Source: Treponema sp.
Lineage (GTDB): Bacteria > Spirochaetota > Spirochaetia > Treponematales > Treponemataceae
Assembly (NCBI GenBank): GCA_017484285.1
Contig: JAFUTH010000011.1
Location: 67,127-110,132, forward strand
DNA: 43,006 nt
Reading direction: 5' to 3'
Positions 1 through 7,701 of the stretch are shown here, piece after piece; the first letter of the stretch is position 1; each line of letters starts with the position of its first letter. The translations under genes were made by a program, and so were the position numbers. Below the pieces are notes generated by a model, which saw only the letters and a list, made by a program, of their open reading frames with translations, did not search any database and was not told where the DNA came from.

Positions 1-549
1 TTCTTCGGAAACACTTTCTTGCATTTGCGTGAGTTCTTCCTTTAGGTACGTATATTGCTCGTTCAAGGTGTCGTACATAGACTGGATTTGCGCCAAGATT
101 TCGTCGGTGAGCGAAACCGTAACGTAGACATCGCCCTGCGCCACAACGCGCGAGCCGACGGGAATGTCCGTAAAGGTGAGCGTTTCGGTGATGTTCGGCA
201 GTTCATCCTCGCTTTCGACGGCGGCAACATACTTTGTAATATCAAGCGTTTGCGTTCGTTTGTAGTCACCCGAAAGAGAGACGACGATTTCGGCTTTTGT
301 GATGTCGAGGTTGTTCAGAGTGTCAAGAAGGCTGTCAAGCTCATCGTCCTCAGAAACGATGTCGTCAGTAACATCGCGCGCAGAAGACGCAACTGCCTTG
401 ATTACCGACGGACCGAAAGAGAATGTAAGAGAGCCTTTTTTGCTTGACTCGAACGGGGCGCACGAAGCAACGAGAACAACAAGTGCCGTGCTCAGCAAAA
501 GTGAAAAAATTGCGTGAATTTGGGTTTTGAATGCGTTTTTCATAGACAT
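1..549 (-). CDS. Lipoprotein, 3' end beyond the left edge
   Basis: The frame is open from an ATG at 549-547 to base 1, so only the first 183 codons are present. The N-terminus is basic (MSMKNAFK), then a hydrophobic stretch ending in a lipobox, LVASC, around residues 27-31; the Cys should be lipidated and the protein exported to the periplasm or outer surface. The rest is acidic and Thr/Val/Asp-rich with no domain I recognise; a segment reading FTDIPVGSRVVAQGDVYV suggests a beta-rich fold, and the visible end turns helical (QMQESVSEE). A second in-frame ATG lies at 543, but GAGG five bases before 549 favours the upstream one. It is transcribed divergently from the GGDEF-EAL gene. Function unknown. 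Confidence 0.75.
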   Translation of the reverse strand, partial: MSMKNAFKTQIHAIFSLLLSTALVVLVASCAPFESSKKGSLTFSFGPSVIKAVASSARDVTDDIVSEDDELDSLLDTLNNLDITKAEIVVSLSGDYKRTQTLDITKYVAAVESEDELPNITETLTFTDIPVGSRVVAQGDVYVTVSLTDEILAQIQSMYDTLNEQYTYLKEELTQMQESVSEE

Positions 550-571
550 CAGCACCTCTTTTTTTACTAAT

Positions 572-599
572 ATTCTATTTTTATTTTAACATAATTCAA
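572..599 (-). promoter_or_regulatory. Candidate sigma-70 promoter of the lipoprotein gene
   Basis: On the minus strand TTGAAT (599-594) and TAGAAT (577-572) are separated by 16 bp, followed by a GAGG Shine-Dalgarno before the ATG at 549. Matches to consensus are good but not perfect. Confidence 0.45.
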
Positions 600-610
600 T
601 GGTATTTTAA

Positions 611-706
611 ATGAAAAAGCGATTTTTTTTTGTTATAATTCTTTCTGTCATCATGCTTATATTTGCTCTTAATTGTGCCGACAAAAGAAGAATAAGAAAA
701 GGATAG
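611..706 (+). CDS. Possible 31-residue micro-lipoprotein
   Basis: An ATG at 611 opens a 31-codon frame ending in TAG at 704-706, ten bases before the GGDEF-EAL start. It encodes MKKRF, a long hydrophobic run and FALNC followed by nine mostly basic residues, which has the form of a lipoprotein signal peptide with almost no mature part. Against it: there is no Shine-Dalgarno sequence, and an extended -10 box lies inside the frame, so the transcript for the downstream gene may start within it. It may be a chance frame or a remnant of a lipoprotein gene. Confidence 0.25.
   Translation: MKKRFFFVIILSVIMLIFALNCADKRRIRKG
631..639 (+). promoter_or_regulatory. Extended -10 promoter of the GGDEF-EAL operon
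   Basis: TG at 631-632, one base, then a perfect TATAAT at 634-639 make an extended -10 element. No good -35 box is seen 17 bp upstream, as is usual for this class. Transcription would begin near 646, giving a leader of about 70 bases. Confidence 0.4.
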
Positions 707-716
707 GAATCGTCTG

Positions 717-2510
717 ATGAAAGATAGAGATTACAAAGAGATACTTGAAAAATTATCGACTCCGATTATTGCGGTTGTGCCCGCAGAAAACGGAGCATCC
801 TCAAAAAAGCACGAAAAGAGTGACATCGCACAAAATTTCTCTGTGCATTTCATGAACGAAAGCTTCAAAAAGACCTATCCGAACCTCATCAAAATCGGAT
901 TCACGGTGGAGCAGTGTGTCGCTGTGCTCTCAAAAGATGTCGACTGGTACAACATGGCATGCGACTGTTTCAACACGGGCGAATTGCAGGAAACCACGTT
1001 CTACTCAACGCATTTTTCTGCATGGCTTCGCGTCACCATGAACTCAACGGCGAGCGGCTTCATCATCATGTCTGTCGTCAACGTCGAAAAAGACAAGGAG
1101 CGTGAGCAGCAGTTGTTGCGCCAGAATCTCAGGCTTGCCGCGCTCACCGACGAGCTTTCCCGCTCTCGCGAAAAACTCAAGAATCGTCTCGAGAACATCA
1201 ACTTCCTCAACGAACAGCTTGAATTCAACGCCTACCACGACGCGATGACGGGATTGTGCAGTCGTCAGAAATTCAAGATGGATTTCGACGTGTGGCTCAA
1301 GGCGGCAAAAGCGGCGGGCGACAAGTTCGGCTTGATTCTCCTCGACCTCGACAACATGAAGCTTATCAACGACGCGCAGGGGCACTCCGAGGGTGATGAG
1401 GTTATCTGTCACGCAGCGGACATTCTCAAACGATTCGAAAAAGAATTCATCAAAGTGTACCGATACGGTGGCGATGAATTCATCGTCATGATGAACAACA
1501 TCAACTCGCAGGATACGATTTTGAACGCGGGCGACCTGCTGCTCGAGGTAATGAATCAGGAGGGCATCGATTTTTCCGGCGGCATCGCGCTCTATCCTGA
1601 CGATGCGGAGAATTGCGACGACTTGCTCAAATACGCTGACATGGCGATGTACGAGGCAAAACGCAAAGGCAAAAACGACATCTGTTTTTTCAAATCGGTT
1701 ATGCGCGAACGCTTCATGGAAAAAGTCTCCATTCAGAACAAGCTCAATCAGGCGATTACCGACGAGATTTTTCAGCTCTACTATCAGCCGCAGTTTGACG
1801 TGGCGACGAACAAACTCCGCGGTTTTGAGGCACTTCTGCGCTGGTACGACGAAGAACTCGGCTGGGTTAATCCGGAGCAGTTCATTCCGATTGCCGAAGA
1901 GACGCGGCTTGTCATTCCGCTCGGCGACTGGATTTTGGAAACGGCAATCAAAACGCTCAAGTCATGGCAGGACAAATATCAGTTTGACGGCATCATGAGC
2001 GTCAATGTCTCTCCGGTTCAGCTTAAAAAACCAACGTTCATCTTCGATTTGGTCTCGTACCTCAAGCAATATGAAATTCCGCCCGCAAGTCTTGAAATCG
2101 AAATCACCGAGGGCATCTTCATCGACAACAAAAACGAAGTGCTCGGTTTACTCCGACAAATACGCGACATGGGCATCGGCATTTCGCTCGACGACTTCGG
2201 AACGGGCTACTCAAGTTTGAGCTATCTGCAAATCCTCCCGATTACTACGCTCAAAATCGACAAATCGTTCATCGCGAACATCACTGACAAGGGCGGCGTC
2301 GAGGCGAATATCACCGACTCAATCATTTCGATGGTCACGAAGATGGGCTTGGACACAATCGCCGAAGGTGTCGAAAAAGAAGACCAACTCGACGTGCTCA
2401 AGGAAATCAACTGCAAGAACATTCAGGGCTTCCTCAAGGGCAAGCCAATGCCAAAAGAAAAATGCGAGCAGATTTTAGGCGGCAACTACGATTTAGCGGA
2501 TCATTTGTAA
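717..2510 (+). CDS. GGDEF-EAL cyclic-di-GMP synthase/phosphodiesterase
   Basis: A 597-residue cytoplasmic protein that should make and/or degrade cyclic-di-GMP. Residues 1-120 form a PAS-like sensory region, 120-165 a helical linker, then a GGDEF domain (intact GGDEF at 251-255) and an EAL domain. In the EAL part the motif is EALLRW (371-), followed by NVSPVQ, EITEG, DDFGTGYSS (492-500), KIDKSF and AEGVE, so the metal and catalytic residues look complete. The usual RxxD inhibitory site just before GGDEF is missing. No membrane segment is visible. A GGATAGGA stretch precedes the ATG. One base separates its stop from the OmpA-domain gene, so the two are probably translated together. Whether both activities operate cannot be told from sequence. 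Confidence 0.93.
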   Translation: MKDRDYKEILEKLSTPIIAVVPAENGASSKKHEKSDIAQNFSVHFMNESFKKTYPNLIKIGFTVEQCVAVLSKDVDWYNMACDCFNTGELQETTFYSTHFSAWLRVTMNSTASGFIIMSVVNVEKDKEREQQLLRQNLRLAALTDELSRSREKLKNRLENINFLNEQLEFNAYHDAMTGLCSRQKFKMDFDVWLKAAKAAGDKFGLILLDLDNMKLINDAQGHSEGDEVICHAADILKRFEKEFIKVYRYGGDEFIVMMNNINSQDTILNAGDLLLEVMNQEGIDFSGGIALYPDDAENCDDLLKYADMAMYEAKRKGKNDICFFKSVMRERFMEKVSIQNKLNQAITDEIFQLYYQPQFDVATNKLRGFEALLRWYDEELGWVNPEQFIPIAEETRLVIPLGDWILETAIKTLKSWQDKYQFDGIMSVNVSPVQLKKPTFIFDLVSYLKQYEIPPASLEIEITEGIFIDNKNEVLGLLRQIRDMGIGISLDDFGTGYSSLSYLQILPITTLKIDKSFIANITDKGGVEANITDSIISMVTKMGLDTIAEGVEKEDQLDVLKEINCKNIQGFLKGKPMPKEKCEQILGGNYDLADHL

Positions 2511-2511
2511 T

Positions 2512-3795
2512 ATGAAACAGAATTGTAAGACGCGGATGAGCGCGGGTATACGCAGATTTTTTGTGCTTCTCTTTCTCGCCACTTTTTTTGTGACGGGCAC
2601 GTTTGCGGCAAGCGGCGAAAAAACGCTCGCGTTCAAGTACAAAAAGGGCGACAACTACCGCGTGCTTTCAACGGTCAATGAAGACGTCAAAGTCAACGGC
2701 AGATTGCACCACCGCGCCGAAATCATCAACCGCGTCTCGGCACGCATCACCGACGTTGACAAAAAGGGGCGCGGATTCAACGAAGCCACGTTCATGACGA
2801 CCGAAAATTCCCGCGCGACTGACTCAAACGGCATGCTCACCTACGGCGAAGAATACGAAAGCAAATACTGGCGCGACGCCCGCGGCATTTTTGAAATCGG
2901 CACAGAATATTTCATGCCGGTTGTGCGCGATGTTCCGAGCTTGCCCGAAAAGCCCGTCAAAATCGGCGACACTTGGACGGCAAACGGGCACGAAGCGCAT
3001 GATTTGCGCCGCAGTTTTGCCAACAACGAGCCGTTCATTGTGCCATTCACCGCGCAATATCAGTATCTCCGCGACGAAGAAGGCGTTTCTTCCGACTCGA
3101 CGCACGCAAAAAAGACGTTCCAAGTGCTTTCCGTCAAATACTCGCTTTTCTACGAAAGCCCGGTGCCCGAAAATGCCTACGAACTCACCGATGATTTCCC
3201 TGTCACCACGATGGGCTACTCAAACCAGACGATTTGGTGGGACAACGAAAAGGGGCAGATTGACCACTACACCGAGGATTTCCGCATCGTCATGGAAACC
3301 TATCTCGGAAATCAGTTCGACTTCACGGGCAAGGCTCACGCGGAAGTCACTGATTTTGAGCGAACGGCAACCGACGCACACCTTGCCGAAGTGCTCGAAA
3401 AAGTAAAAGAACTCGACCTCGAGGACGTTTCGGTCACCAAGAGCGAAAAAGGACTCACGATTTCCGTCGAGAACATTCAGTTCAAGCCGGACTCGGCGAT
3501 TCTCATGCCGAGCGAAAAGCTCAAAATCAAAAAGATTGCGAAAATCATCGAAAAATACCCGAACGATTTGCTCATCTCCGGGCACACCGCGCTTGCCGGC
3601 ACGCCCGAAAGCTGCCAGCAGTTGAGCGAAGAGCGCGCGGATTCGGTCGCCCAGTACCTTATGCAGCTCGGCGTGCGCGACAAATACCACATGTTTACGC
3701 AGGGATTCGGCGCGCGCATTCCGATTGCGTCAAATGCAACCGAGGCGGGAAAAGCAAAGAACCGTCGCGTTGAAATCACGATTCTCGACAAATAG
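2512..3795 (+). CDS. Exported OmpA-domain protein
   Basis: A 427-residue protein with an N-terminal signal peptide (basic start, hydrophobic core about residues 15-32, cleavage near TFAAS). Residues about 35-290 are a beta-rich domain I cannot name; the last about 110 residues are an OmpA-C fold (FKPDSA near 323, GHTALAG at 357-363, LSEERADS, NRRVEI near the end). This domain normally grips peptidoglycan. Here the Asp that binds diaminopimelate in GHTD is Ala360 and the following Asn is Cys368, while the partner Arg375 is kept. Treponemal peptidoglycan carries ornithine instead of diaminopimelate, which could explain the change. It follows the GGDEF-EAL gene with a one-base gap; a terminator lies 60 bases after it. 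Spirochaetes have comparable two-domain OmpA proteins (TP0624-like, from memory). Confidence 0.85.
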   Translation: MKQNCKTRMSAGIRRFFVLLFLATFFVTGTFAASGEKTLAFKYKKGDNYRVLSTVNEDVKVNGRLHHRAEIINRVSARITDVDKKGRGFNEATFMTTENSRATDSNGMLTYGEEYESKYWRDARGIFEIGTEYFMPVVRDVPSLPEKPVKIGDTWTANGHEAHDLRRSFANNEPFIVPFTAQYQYLRDEEGVSSDSTHAKKTFQVLSVKYSLFYESPVPENAYELTDDFPVTTMGYSNQTIWWDNEKGQIDHYTEDFRIVMETYLGNQFDFTGKAHAEVTDFERTATDAHLAEVLEKVKELDLEDVSVTKSEKGLTISVENIQFKPDSAILMPSEKLKIKKIAKIIEKYPNDLLISGHTALAGTPESCQQLSEERADSVAQYLMQLGVRDKYHMFTQGFGARIPIASNATEAGKAKNRRVEITILDK

Positions 3796-3855
3796 CGCGT
3801 ATGGCTCGTATCCGACGCTAGCCAACAAAAAAATTCACTTTTTTTTCTCAGTTCG

Positions 3856-3887
3856 CTTGTTTTTCCTGCTGAAAAACGAGTTTTTTT
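3856..3887 (+). terminator. Intrinsic terminator of the GGDEF-EAL/OmpA operon
   Basis: A 10-bp stem (3856-3865 with 3871-3880, one G-T pair) with a CTGCT loop is followed directly by seven T. It lies 60 bases past the OmpA-domain gene and just before recQ. Confidence 0.8.
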
Positions 3888-3913
3888 GCCTACAAATAAT
3901 CAGGGACGAAAAC

Positions 3914-5575
3914 ATGGCAGATTCAGAGAAAATTTCATTCGACGGGCGTGGCGTTCTCGAGGGAACAGAACTGTTCGATGCAGACCGCGCAGTCAGGGCG
4001 GCGCAGGAGGGATTTCACGTCCGTTTTTTGTTTCCCTGGCAGCGCATTGTCATCGCGAATATCCTTGAGCACAAGCGGCAGATTGTAATTCTCCCGACGG
4101 GAAGCGGAAAATCGCTCTGTTTTTTAGTGCCCGCCCTGCTCCTCGACGGTGCGACACTCGTCGTCTATCCGCTCATTGCGCTCATGAACGACCAAAAGCG
4201 GCGCATGGAAAAAGCCGGAATTCGCACCGTTGTTTTTAAAGGCGGGCAGACAAAGGCTCAGCGCGAGGAAAATTTCAATGCACTCACCGACAAAAGCAAT
4301 CCCGCGCGCGTCATTATCGCAAATCCAGAGATTTTACAGGACGCAGCACTTTTGCGGCAGCTTGCGCACGTACCGATTGCCCACATTGCGATTGATGAGG
4401 CTCACTGCGTCTCTGAATGGGGCGACACGTTCCGTCCCGCATATCTCGGATTGCAGTCGGTCATCAAGACACTCCGCGTGCCACTGATAAGCGCATTCAC
4501 GGCAACCGCGAGCAAAGACGTGCTCGACCGAATCGCCGAAGTCATTTTTGAGAACGATGTTACGGTCGTGCATGGCTCAAGCGACCGCGAAAACATTCAC
4601 TATGCCGTGCGTTTTGCCTACGCAAAGAAAAAAGCCGCGCTCGAATGCGCTCTCACGCTCAAAAAACCACTCATTATTTTTTGCGGAACACGCCGTCGCG
4701 CCGAGGAAACAGCTCGCCTCTGCGCCGCCTATTTTGGACAGGAAAAAACGCGTTTCTATCACGCGGGAATGACAAAAGAAGAAAAATCGGCTGTCGAAGC
4801 ATGGTTCTACAACTCAAAAGATGGCATCATCGCCGCGACTTGTGCGCTCGGCATGGGAGTCGATAAAGCAGACATTGCGACGACCGTGCACTTAGACTGT
4901 CCACCGTCGCTTGAAGCCTTTGCGCAAGAATCTGGCAGAGCCGGTCGGAACGGGGAAAAAGCGCACTCCGTACTGATTTGGAATCACGCCGACTACGTAC
5001 GATTTCGTCAGGCAAAAGAAGGAAGCCGATTACGCGCGATGGGAAATTTCGCCTTGAGCACAACCTGCCGTCGACAGGTGCTGCTCGACTATCTCGGCGA
5101 AAAACAGACTGCATGCTCAGGTTGTGACATCTGCGACGCACAAGCACGCAAACAACAGGTGCTGCCATACGCTGCCGATGCTGAATTCGCGTTCACGTAT
5201 ATAAAAAAGAATCGCCGGCTCTTCACACGGGAAGAAGCAGTGCGTGAATTGACGGAAGCGTATAATCGTCAGAAACGAAACGTATTCGGAATAAATGTGT
5301 GGGAAGCGAAAGATACCGCAGAAATTCTGACACAACTTCTTTCAGAGCGACGGTTGCGCATCTGCGGTACATTTTGGCAGGGAAGAATTGATATAGTACC
5401 GGAACGCAGCCAAAAGACAGTGCTCGCGCTTATTCCTCGTCGCCACCGGCATCATCTCCACCGCCTTCGTCAGCAGTTTTGGCGGGTGCAGGAGCAGCTA
5501 CAGCGATTGGTTTCTTACCCTTCGGAGCTTTCGGCTTTTTTCGATAGCGTACGATATAGGCGCACAAATCCATAA
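3914..5575 (+). CDS. recQ: RecQ-family ATP-dependent DNA helicase
   Basis: A 553-residue superfamily 2 helicase that unwinds DNA 3'-5' in repair and recombination. Visible motifs are PTGSGKS (Walker A), IDEAHCVSEWGDTFRP (motif II with the RecQ aromatic-rich loop), FTATAS, a helicase C domain with HAGMTKEEK and QESGRAGRNG, and a Zn-binding Cys cluster TTCRRQ...CSGCDICD. A winged-helix-like part follows; no HRDC domain is evident, so it is of the short type. The start at 3914 is chosen because AGGGA lies seven bases upstream; the frame is open further up but that part crosses a terminator. The last about 48 codons overlap a small gene on the other strand and are Arg/His/Gln-rich, unlike the rest, as if an earlier stop had been lost. 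Confidence 0.9.
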   Translation: MADSEKISFDGRGVLEGTELFDADRAVRAAQEGFHVRFLFPWQRIVIANILEHKRQIVILPTGSGKSLCFLVPALLLDGATLVVYPLIALMNDQKRRMEKAGIRTVVFKGGQTKAQREENFNALTDKSNPARVIIANPEILQDAALLRQLAHVPIAHIAIDEAHCVSEWGDTFRPAYLGLQSVIKTLRVPLISAFTATASKDVLDRIAEVIFENDVTVVHGSSDRENIHYAVRFAYAKKKAALECALTLKKPLIIFCGTRRRAEETARLCAAYFGQEKTRFYHAGMTKEEKSAVEAWFYNSKDGIIAATCALGMGVDKADIATTVHLDCPPSLEAFAQESGRAGRNGEKAHSVLIWNHADYVRFRQAKEGSRLRAMGNFALSTTCRRQVLLDYLGEKQTACSGCDICDAQARKQQVLPYAADAEFAFTYIKKNRRLFTREEAVRELTEAYNRQKRNVFGINVWEAKDTAEILTQLLSERRLRICGTFWQGRIDIVPERSQKTVLALIPRRHRHHLHRLRQQFWRVQEQLQRLVSYPSELSAFFDSVRYRRTNP

Positions 5576-5660
5576 ACACGAACACAATCACTGCCGTAAT
5601 AATCACGCGCTTGTCCGAGAGAACCGTCTTAATGACAGGAAGAAAGTCATGAGTATTCAT
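5430..5660 (-). CDS. Small single-pass membrane protein with acidic tail
   Basis: A 76-residue protein: a short N-terminus, one hydrophobic helix (about 20-38, VIITAVIVFVFMDLCAYIV), a basic stretch (RYRKKPKAPKGKK), an Ala/Pro-rich linker and an acidic end rich in Gly, Asp and Glu. The clear N-to-C order of features (helix, positive flank, disordered tail) argues that this is the true coding strand of the shared region. Its 3' 146 bases overlap recQ. No Shine-Dalgarno is seen; GATACT ends six bases before the ATG. Function unknown; not recognised as a named family. Confidence 0.6.
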   Translation of the reverse strand: MNTHDFLPVIKTVLSDKRVIITAVIVFVFMDLCAYIVRYRKKPKAPKGKKPIAVAAPAPAKTADEGGGDDAGGDEE

Positions 5661-5680
5661 ACACAGAGTATCGGCAATTT

Positions 5681-5711
5681 AAATTGAAAACTGAAAATTG
5701 AAAGTTGAAAA
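5681..5711. repeat. TTGAAA/CTGAAA short repeat, intergenic copy
   Basis: Four to five tandem units of about 7-10 bases (AATTGAAAACTGAAAATTG, then AAAGTTGAAAA). A nearly identical string lies inside prmC at 32371-32401 and a shorter one before the efflux ATPase gene at 40164-40185. Confidence 0.6.
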
Positions 5712-5767
5712 CGAGAGAAAACGCAACCTTAAAAAGGTTTCTTTTTCTCTCGTGCTCTTTTTTTTTT
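5711..5767 (+). terminator. Intrinsic terminator between recQ and hisH
   Basis: A strong two-part hairpin: 11 bp (5711-5721 with 5743-5753) enclosing 6 bp (5725-5730 with 5734-5739), followed after GC by a T-rich tract to 5767. It would end the recQ transcript, which therefore runs antisense through the whole small membrane-protein gene. Confidence 0.75.
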
Positions 5768-5777
5768 CCAATTTTAA

Positions 5778-5786
5778 TGATACAGT
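5778..5786 (+). promoter_or_regulatory. Possible extended -10 of hisH
   Basis: TGA followed by TACAGT (5781-5786) ends seven bases before the hisH ATG, and no Shine-Dalgarno is present. No good -35 box is visible. If used, the hisH mRNA would be leaderless. Confidence 0.3.
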
Positions 5787-5793
5787 CTTTTTC

Positions 5794-6456
5794 ATGGTAG
5801 GAATCGTTGATTATAACGCAGGGAATATAAAAAGTGTGGAGCGCGCGCTTTCGTTCTTAAAGGCGGATTATGTGCTCTCAAAAAATCCCGCTGATTTGGA
5901 GGGCTGCGACCGGCTCATTTTCCCCGGCGTGGGGGAAGCAAAATACGCGATGGAACAGCTCAAAAAAACGGGCTTTGACACATTTTTACGCGACTGGGCA
6001 AAGGCGGGAAAGCCCCTCGTGGGAATCTGCCTCGGAAGCCAAATCATTTTTGAGCATTCCGAAGAAGGCGATGTCGATTGTTTGGGATTGCTCAAAGGCA
6101 CAATCCGCCATTTTGAAACTGTGTGGAACGCTTCGACTACGCTCAGCGACCACAATTCAGGGGCGGTGAGCTTGTCGAACCGCAAAGTGCCACACATGGG
6201 CTGGAACAATCTTTCGTATGTAAACGGCTCTTCTCCCCTCTTTGCGGGCGTGAGCGAAACATCAGATTTCTATTTCGTGCATTCATACTTGATTCAGCCG
6301 AGCGATGAAAGCATCGTCAAAGCCTACGCTGACTACGGTTGCCGTGTTCCCGCCTGTGTTTCAAGCGGAAGCGTTACCGCCTTTCAGTTCCATCCCGAAA
6401 AGAGCGGACGAGCAGGACTGAAAATTTTGGAGAACTATATAAAATCCACAGATTAA
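5794..6456 (+). CDS. hisH: Imidazole glycerol phosphate synthase, glutaminase subunit HisH
   Basis: A 220-residue class I glutamine amidotransferase that feeds ammonia to HisF in histidine synthesis. It shows the oxyanion and nucleophile region GICLGSQ (Cys79), the family segment VPHMGWN, and the FHPEKSG pair (His200, Glu202). The start is ATG 5794 because MVGIVDYNAGN is the usual N-terminus; no Shine-Dalgarno precedes it. Between RHFE and KVPHMGWN there are about 20 extra residues, encoded by a palindromic repeat at 6130-6183, which makes the protein longer than the usual about 200. The final codons and the stop fall inside another repeat (CACAGATTAACACAG). hisF follows after 129 bases; no other his genes are present, so a non-histidine role of the pair cannot be excluded. 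Confidence 0.9.
   Translation: MVGIVDYNAGNIKSVERALSFLKADYVLSKNPADLEGCDRLIFPGVGEAKYAMEQLKKTGFDTFLRDWAKAGKPLVGICLGSQIIFEHSEEGDVDCLGLLKGTIRHFETVWNASTTLSDHNSGAVSLSNRKVPHMGWNNLSYVNGSSPLFAGVSETSDFYFVHSYLIQPSDESIVKAYADYGCRVPACVSSGSVTAFQFHPEKSGRAGLKILENYIKSTD
6130..6183. repeat. Palindromic element inserted in frame in hisH
   Basis: Arms TTCGACTACGCTCA (6132-6145) and TGAGCTTGTCGAA (6167-6179) form an imperfect inverted repeat around an AT-richer centre. The stretch is 54 bases, 18 codons, and stays in frame. TGAGCTTGTCGAA-type palindromes are common dispersed repeats in several bacterial genomes. Confidence 0.65.
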
Positions 6457-6567
6457 CACAGATTACACAGATTTTATATTTCATATAAGAAAGTCTTTCG
6501 AGTTTATTTTCATGATTTTCAATATTTCAAATTTATAATCTGTGAAAATCTGTGCATATCTGTGGAT
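6444..6567. repeat. Inverted pair of CACAGAT short-repeat arrays
   Basis: The left arm (6444-6474) holds three copies of CACAGATT; the right arm (6536-6567) holds three copies of the complement, ATCTGTG. They flank an AT-rich centre and fill the gap between hisH and hisF. The left arm includes the hisH stop codon. Related arrays occur at 8096-8116 and inside prmC at 32541-32569. The paired arms could form a long hairpin in the hisHF mRNA. Confidence 0.65.
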
Positions 6568-6585
6568 AGAGATTGAGGAAAAATT

Positions 6586-7350
6586 ATGTTAAAAAAGCGA
6601 ATCATCGTCTGTCTTGATGTGAAGGACGGGCGCACGACGAAGGGCGTGAAGTTCCAGAACAATATCGACATCGGCGACCCGGTTGAGATGGCAAAAAAAT
6701 ATTACGAGCAGGGCGTTGACGAGCTTGTGTTTTACGACATCATGGCAAGCGCACGGGGGCGCGGTCCGATTCTCGACTTGATTTCGCGCGTGGCAGAGCA
6801 AGTGTTTATTCCGTTCTGCGTGGGCGGCGGAATCGGCTCAATCGAAGACATTCGCTCTACGATTCTTGCGGGCGCGGAAAAAATCAGCCTCAACTCACAG
6901 GCAGTCAAAAATCCTGATTTGATTCGTGAGGGCGCACGGATTTTCGGAAACCAGTGCATCGTTTTGGGAATGGACGCGGCAAAAGACAGCGAAATGCCGA
7001 GTGGCTACCGCGTATATATCAACGGCGGGCGTGTGAAGACTGACCTCGATGCGCTTGAATGGGCAAAAAAAGCCGTTTCTCTTGGCGCAGGTGAAATCGT
7101 CTTGAATTCAATCGATGCGGACGGCGTGCGGCAGGGCTACGAGCTCACCGTCACGCGCATGATTGCAGAGAATGTGAGCGTTCCCGTGATTGCTTCGGGC
7201 GGCGGTGGCACTCCACAGCACTTGGCAGATGTTCTCACAAGCGGAAAAGCCGATGCTGCCTTGATTGCGAGCATGGTTCACTCGATGGGCTACACCGTTG
7301 ACGGAATCAAACGCGATTTGGCAGGGCTAGGCGTTCCTGTGCGACTGTAG
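6586..7350 (+). CDS. hisF: Imidazole glycerol phosphate synthase, cyclase subunit HisF
   Basis: A 254-residue TIM-barrel enzyme that, with HisH, turns PRFAR and ammonia into imidazole glycerol phosphate and AICAR. The N-terminus [13 protein letters not shown] carries catalytic Asp11, and Asp130 lies in LGMDAAKD; phosphate-binding loops FCVGGGIGS and VIASGGGGT are present. Length is normal. GAGG stands nine bases before the ATG, unlike hisH. Small departures from the usual sequence ([10 protein letters not shown] where most have DITAS) do not touch catalytic residues. The cupin gene starts nine bases after its stop and is probably in the same transcript. Confidence 0.95.
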   Translation: MLKKRIIVCLDVKDGRTTKGVKFQNNIDIGDPVEMAKKYYEQGVDELVFYDIMASARGRGPILDLISRVAEQVFIPFCVGGGIGSIEDIRSTILAGAEKISLNSQAVKNPDLIREGARIFGNQCIVLGMDAAKDSEMPSGYRVYINGGRVKTDLDALEWAKKAVSLGAGEIVLNSIDADGVRQGYELTVTRMIAENVSVPVIASGGGGTPQHLADVLTSGKADAALIASMVHSMGYTVDGIKRDLAGLGVPVRL

Positions 7351-7359
7351 GAGCAAAAA

Positions 7360-7698
7360 ATGAAAAATGACCGATGGGTGTTTTATAAAGACGTTGTGCC
7401 CGAAAATGCAGGAAACGGCGTGATTCGGCGCGTGCTTGCTTACAGCGATGACCTCATGTGCGTGGAAAATACCTTTGAAAAGGGCGCGGTCGGCTCGCTG
7501 CATCATCACCCGCACACGCAGATTACCTATGTTGCGAGCGGAAAATTTGAGTTTGAAATCGATGGTGTGAAGAAAATCGTCCAAAAAGGCGACACTATGC
7601 TCAAAATGAACGATGTCGTGCATGGCTGCATCTGTCTTGAAGAAGGCGTTCTGCTCGATATTTTTAATCCATACCGAGCAGATTTCGTAAAAGACTAA
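7360..7698 (+). CDS. KdgF-like cupin protein
   Basis: A 112-residue single-domain cupin. Metal ligands are visible in LHHHPHTQITYVASG (cupin motif 1) and GDTMLKMNDVVHG (motif 2). The layout, including the FNPYRADFVKD ending, resembles KdgF, which opens the ring of unsaturated uronates released from pectin or alginate. AGGAG lies six bases before the ATG. It follows hisF by nine bases, but no sugar-acid genes are near, so the substrate is uncertain. The stop is three bases from the end of the convergent VanZ-family gene. Confidence 0.75.
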   Translation: MKNDRWVFYKDVVPENAGNGVIRRVLAYSDDLMCVENTFEKGAVGSLHHHPHTQITYVASGKFEFEIDGVKKIVQKGDTMLKMNDVVHGCICLEEGVLLDIFNPYRADFVKD

Positions 7699-7701
7699 CG
7701 C

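Noticed and set aside
3725..3913. Longer N-terminus for recQ starting at 3725
   Set aside because: It would overlap the OmpA-domain gene and read through an intrinsic terminator; AGGGA before 3914 marks a good start.
5794..6456. Frameshift or pseudogene in hisH
   Set aside because: The frame is intact, catalytic Cys, His and Glu are present, and the extra segment is an in-frame insertion.
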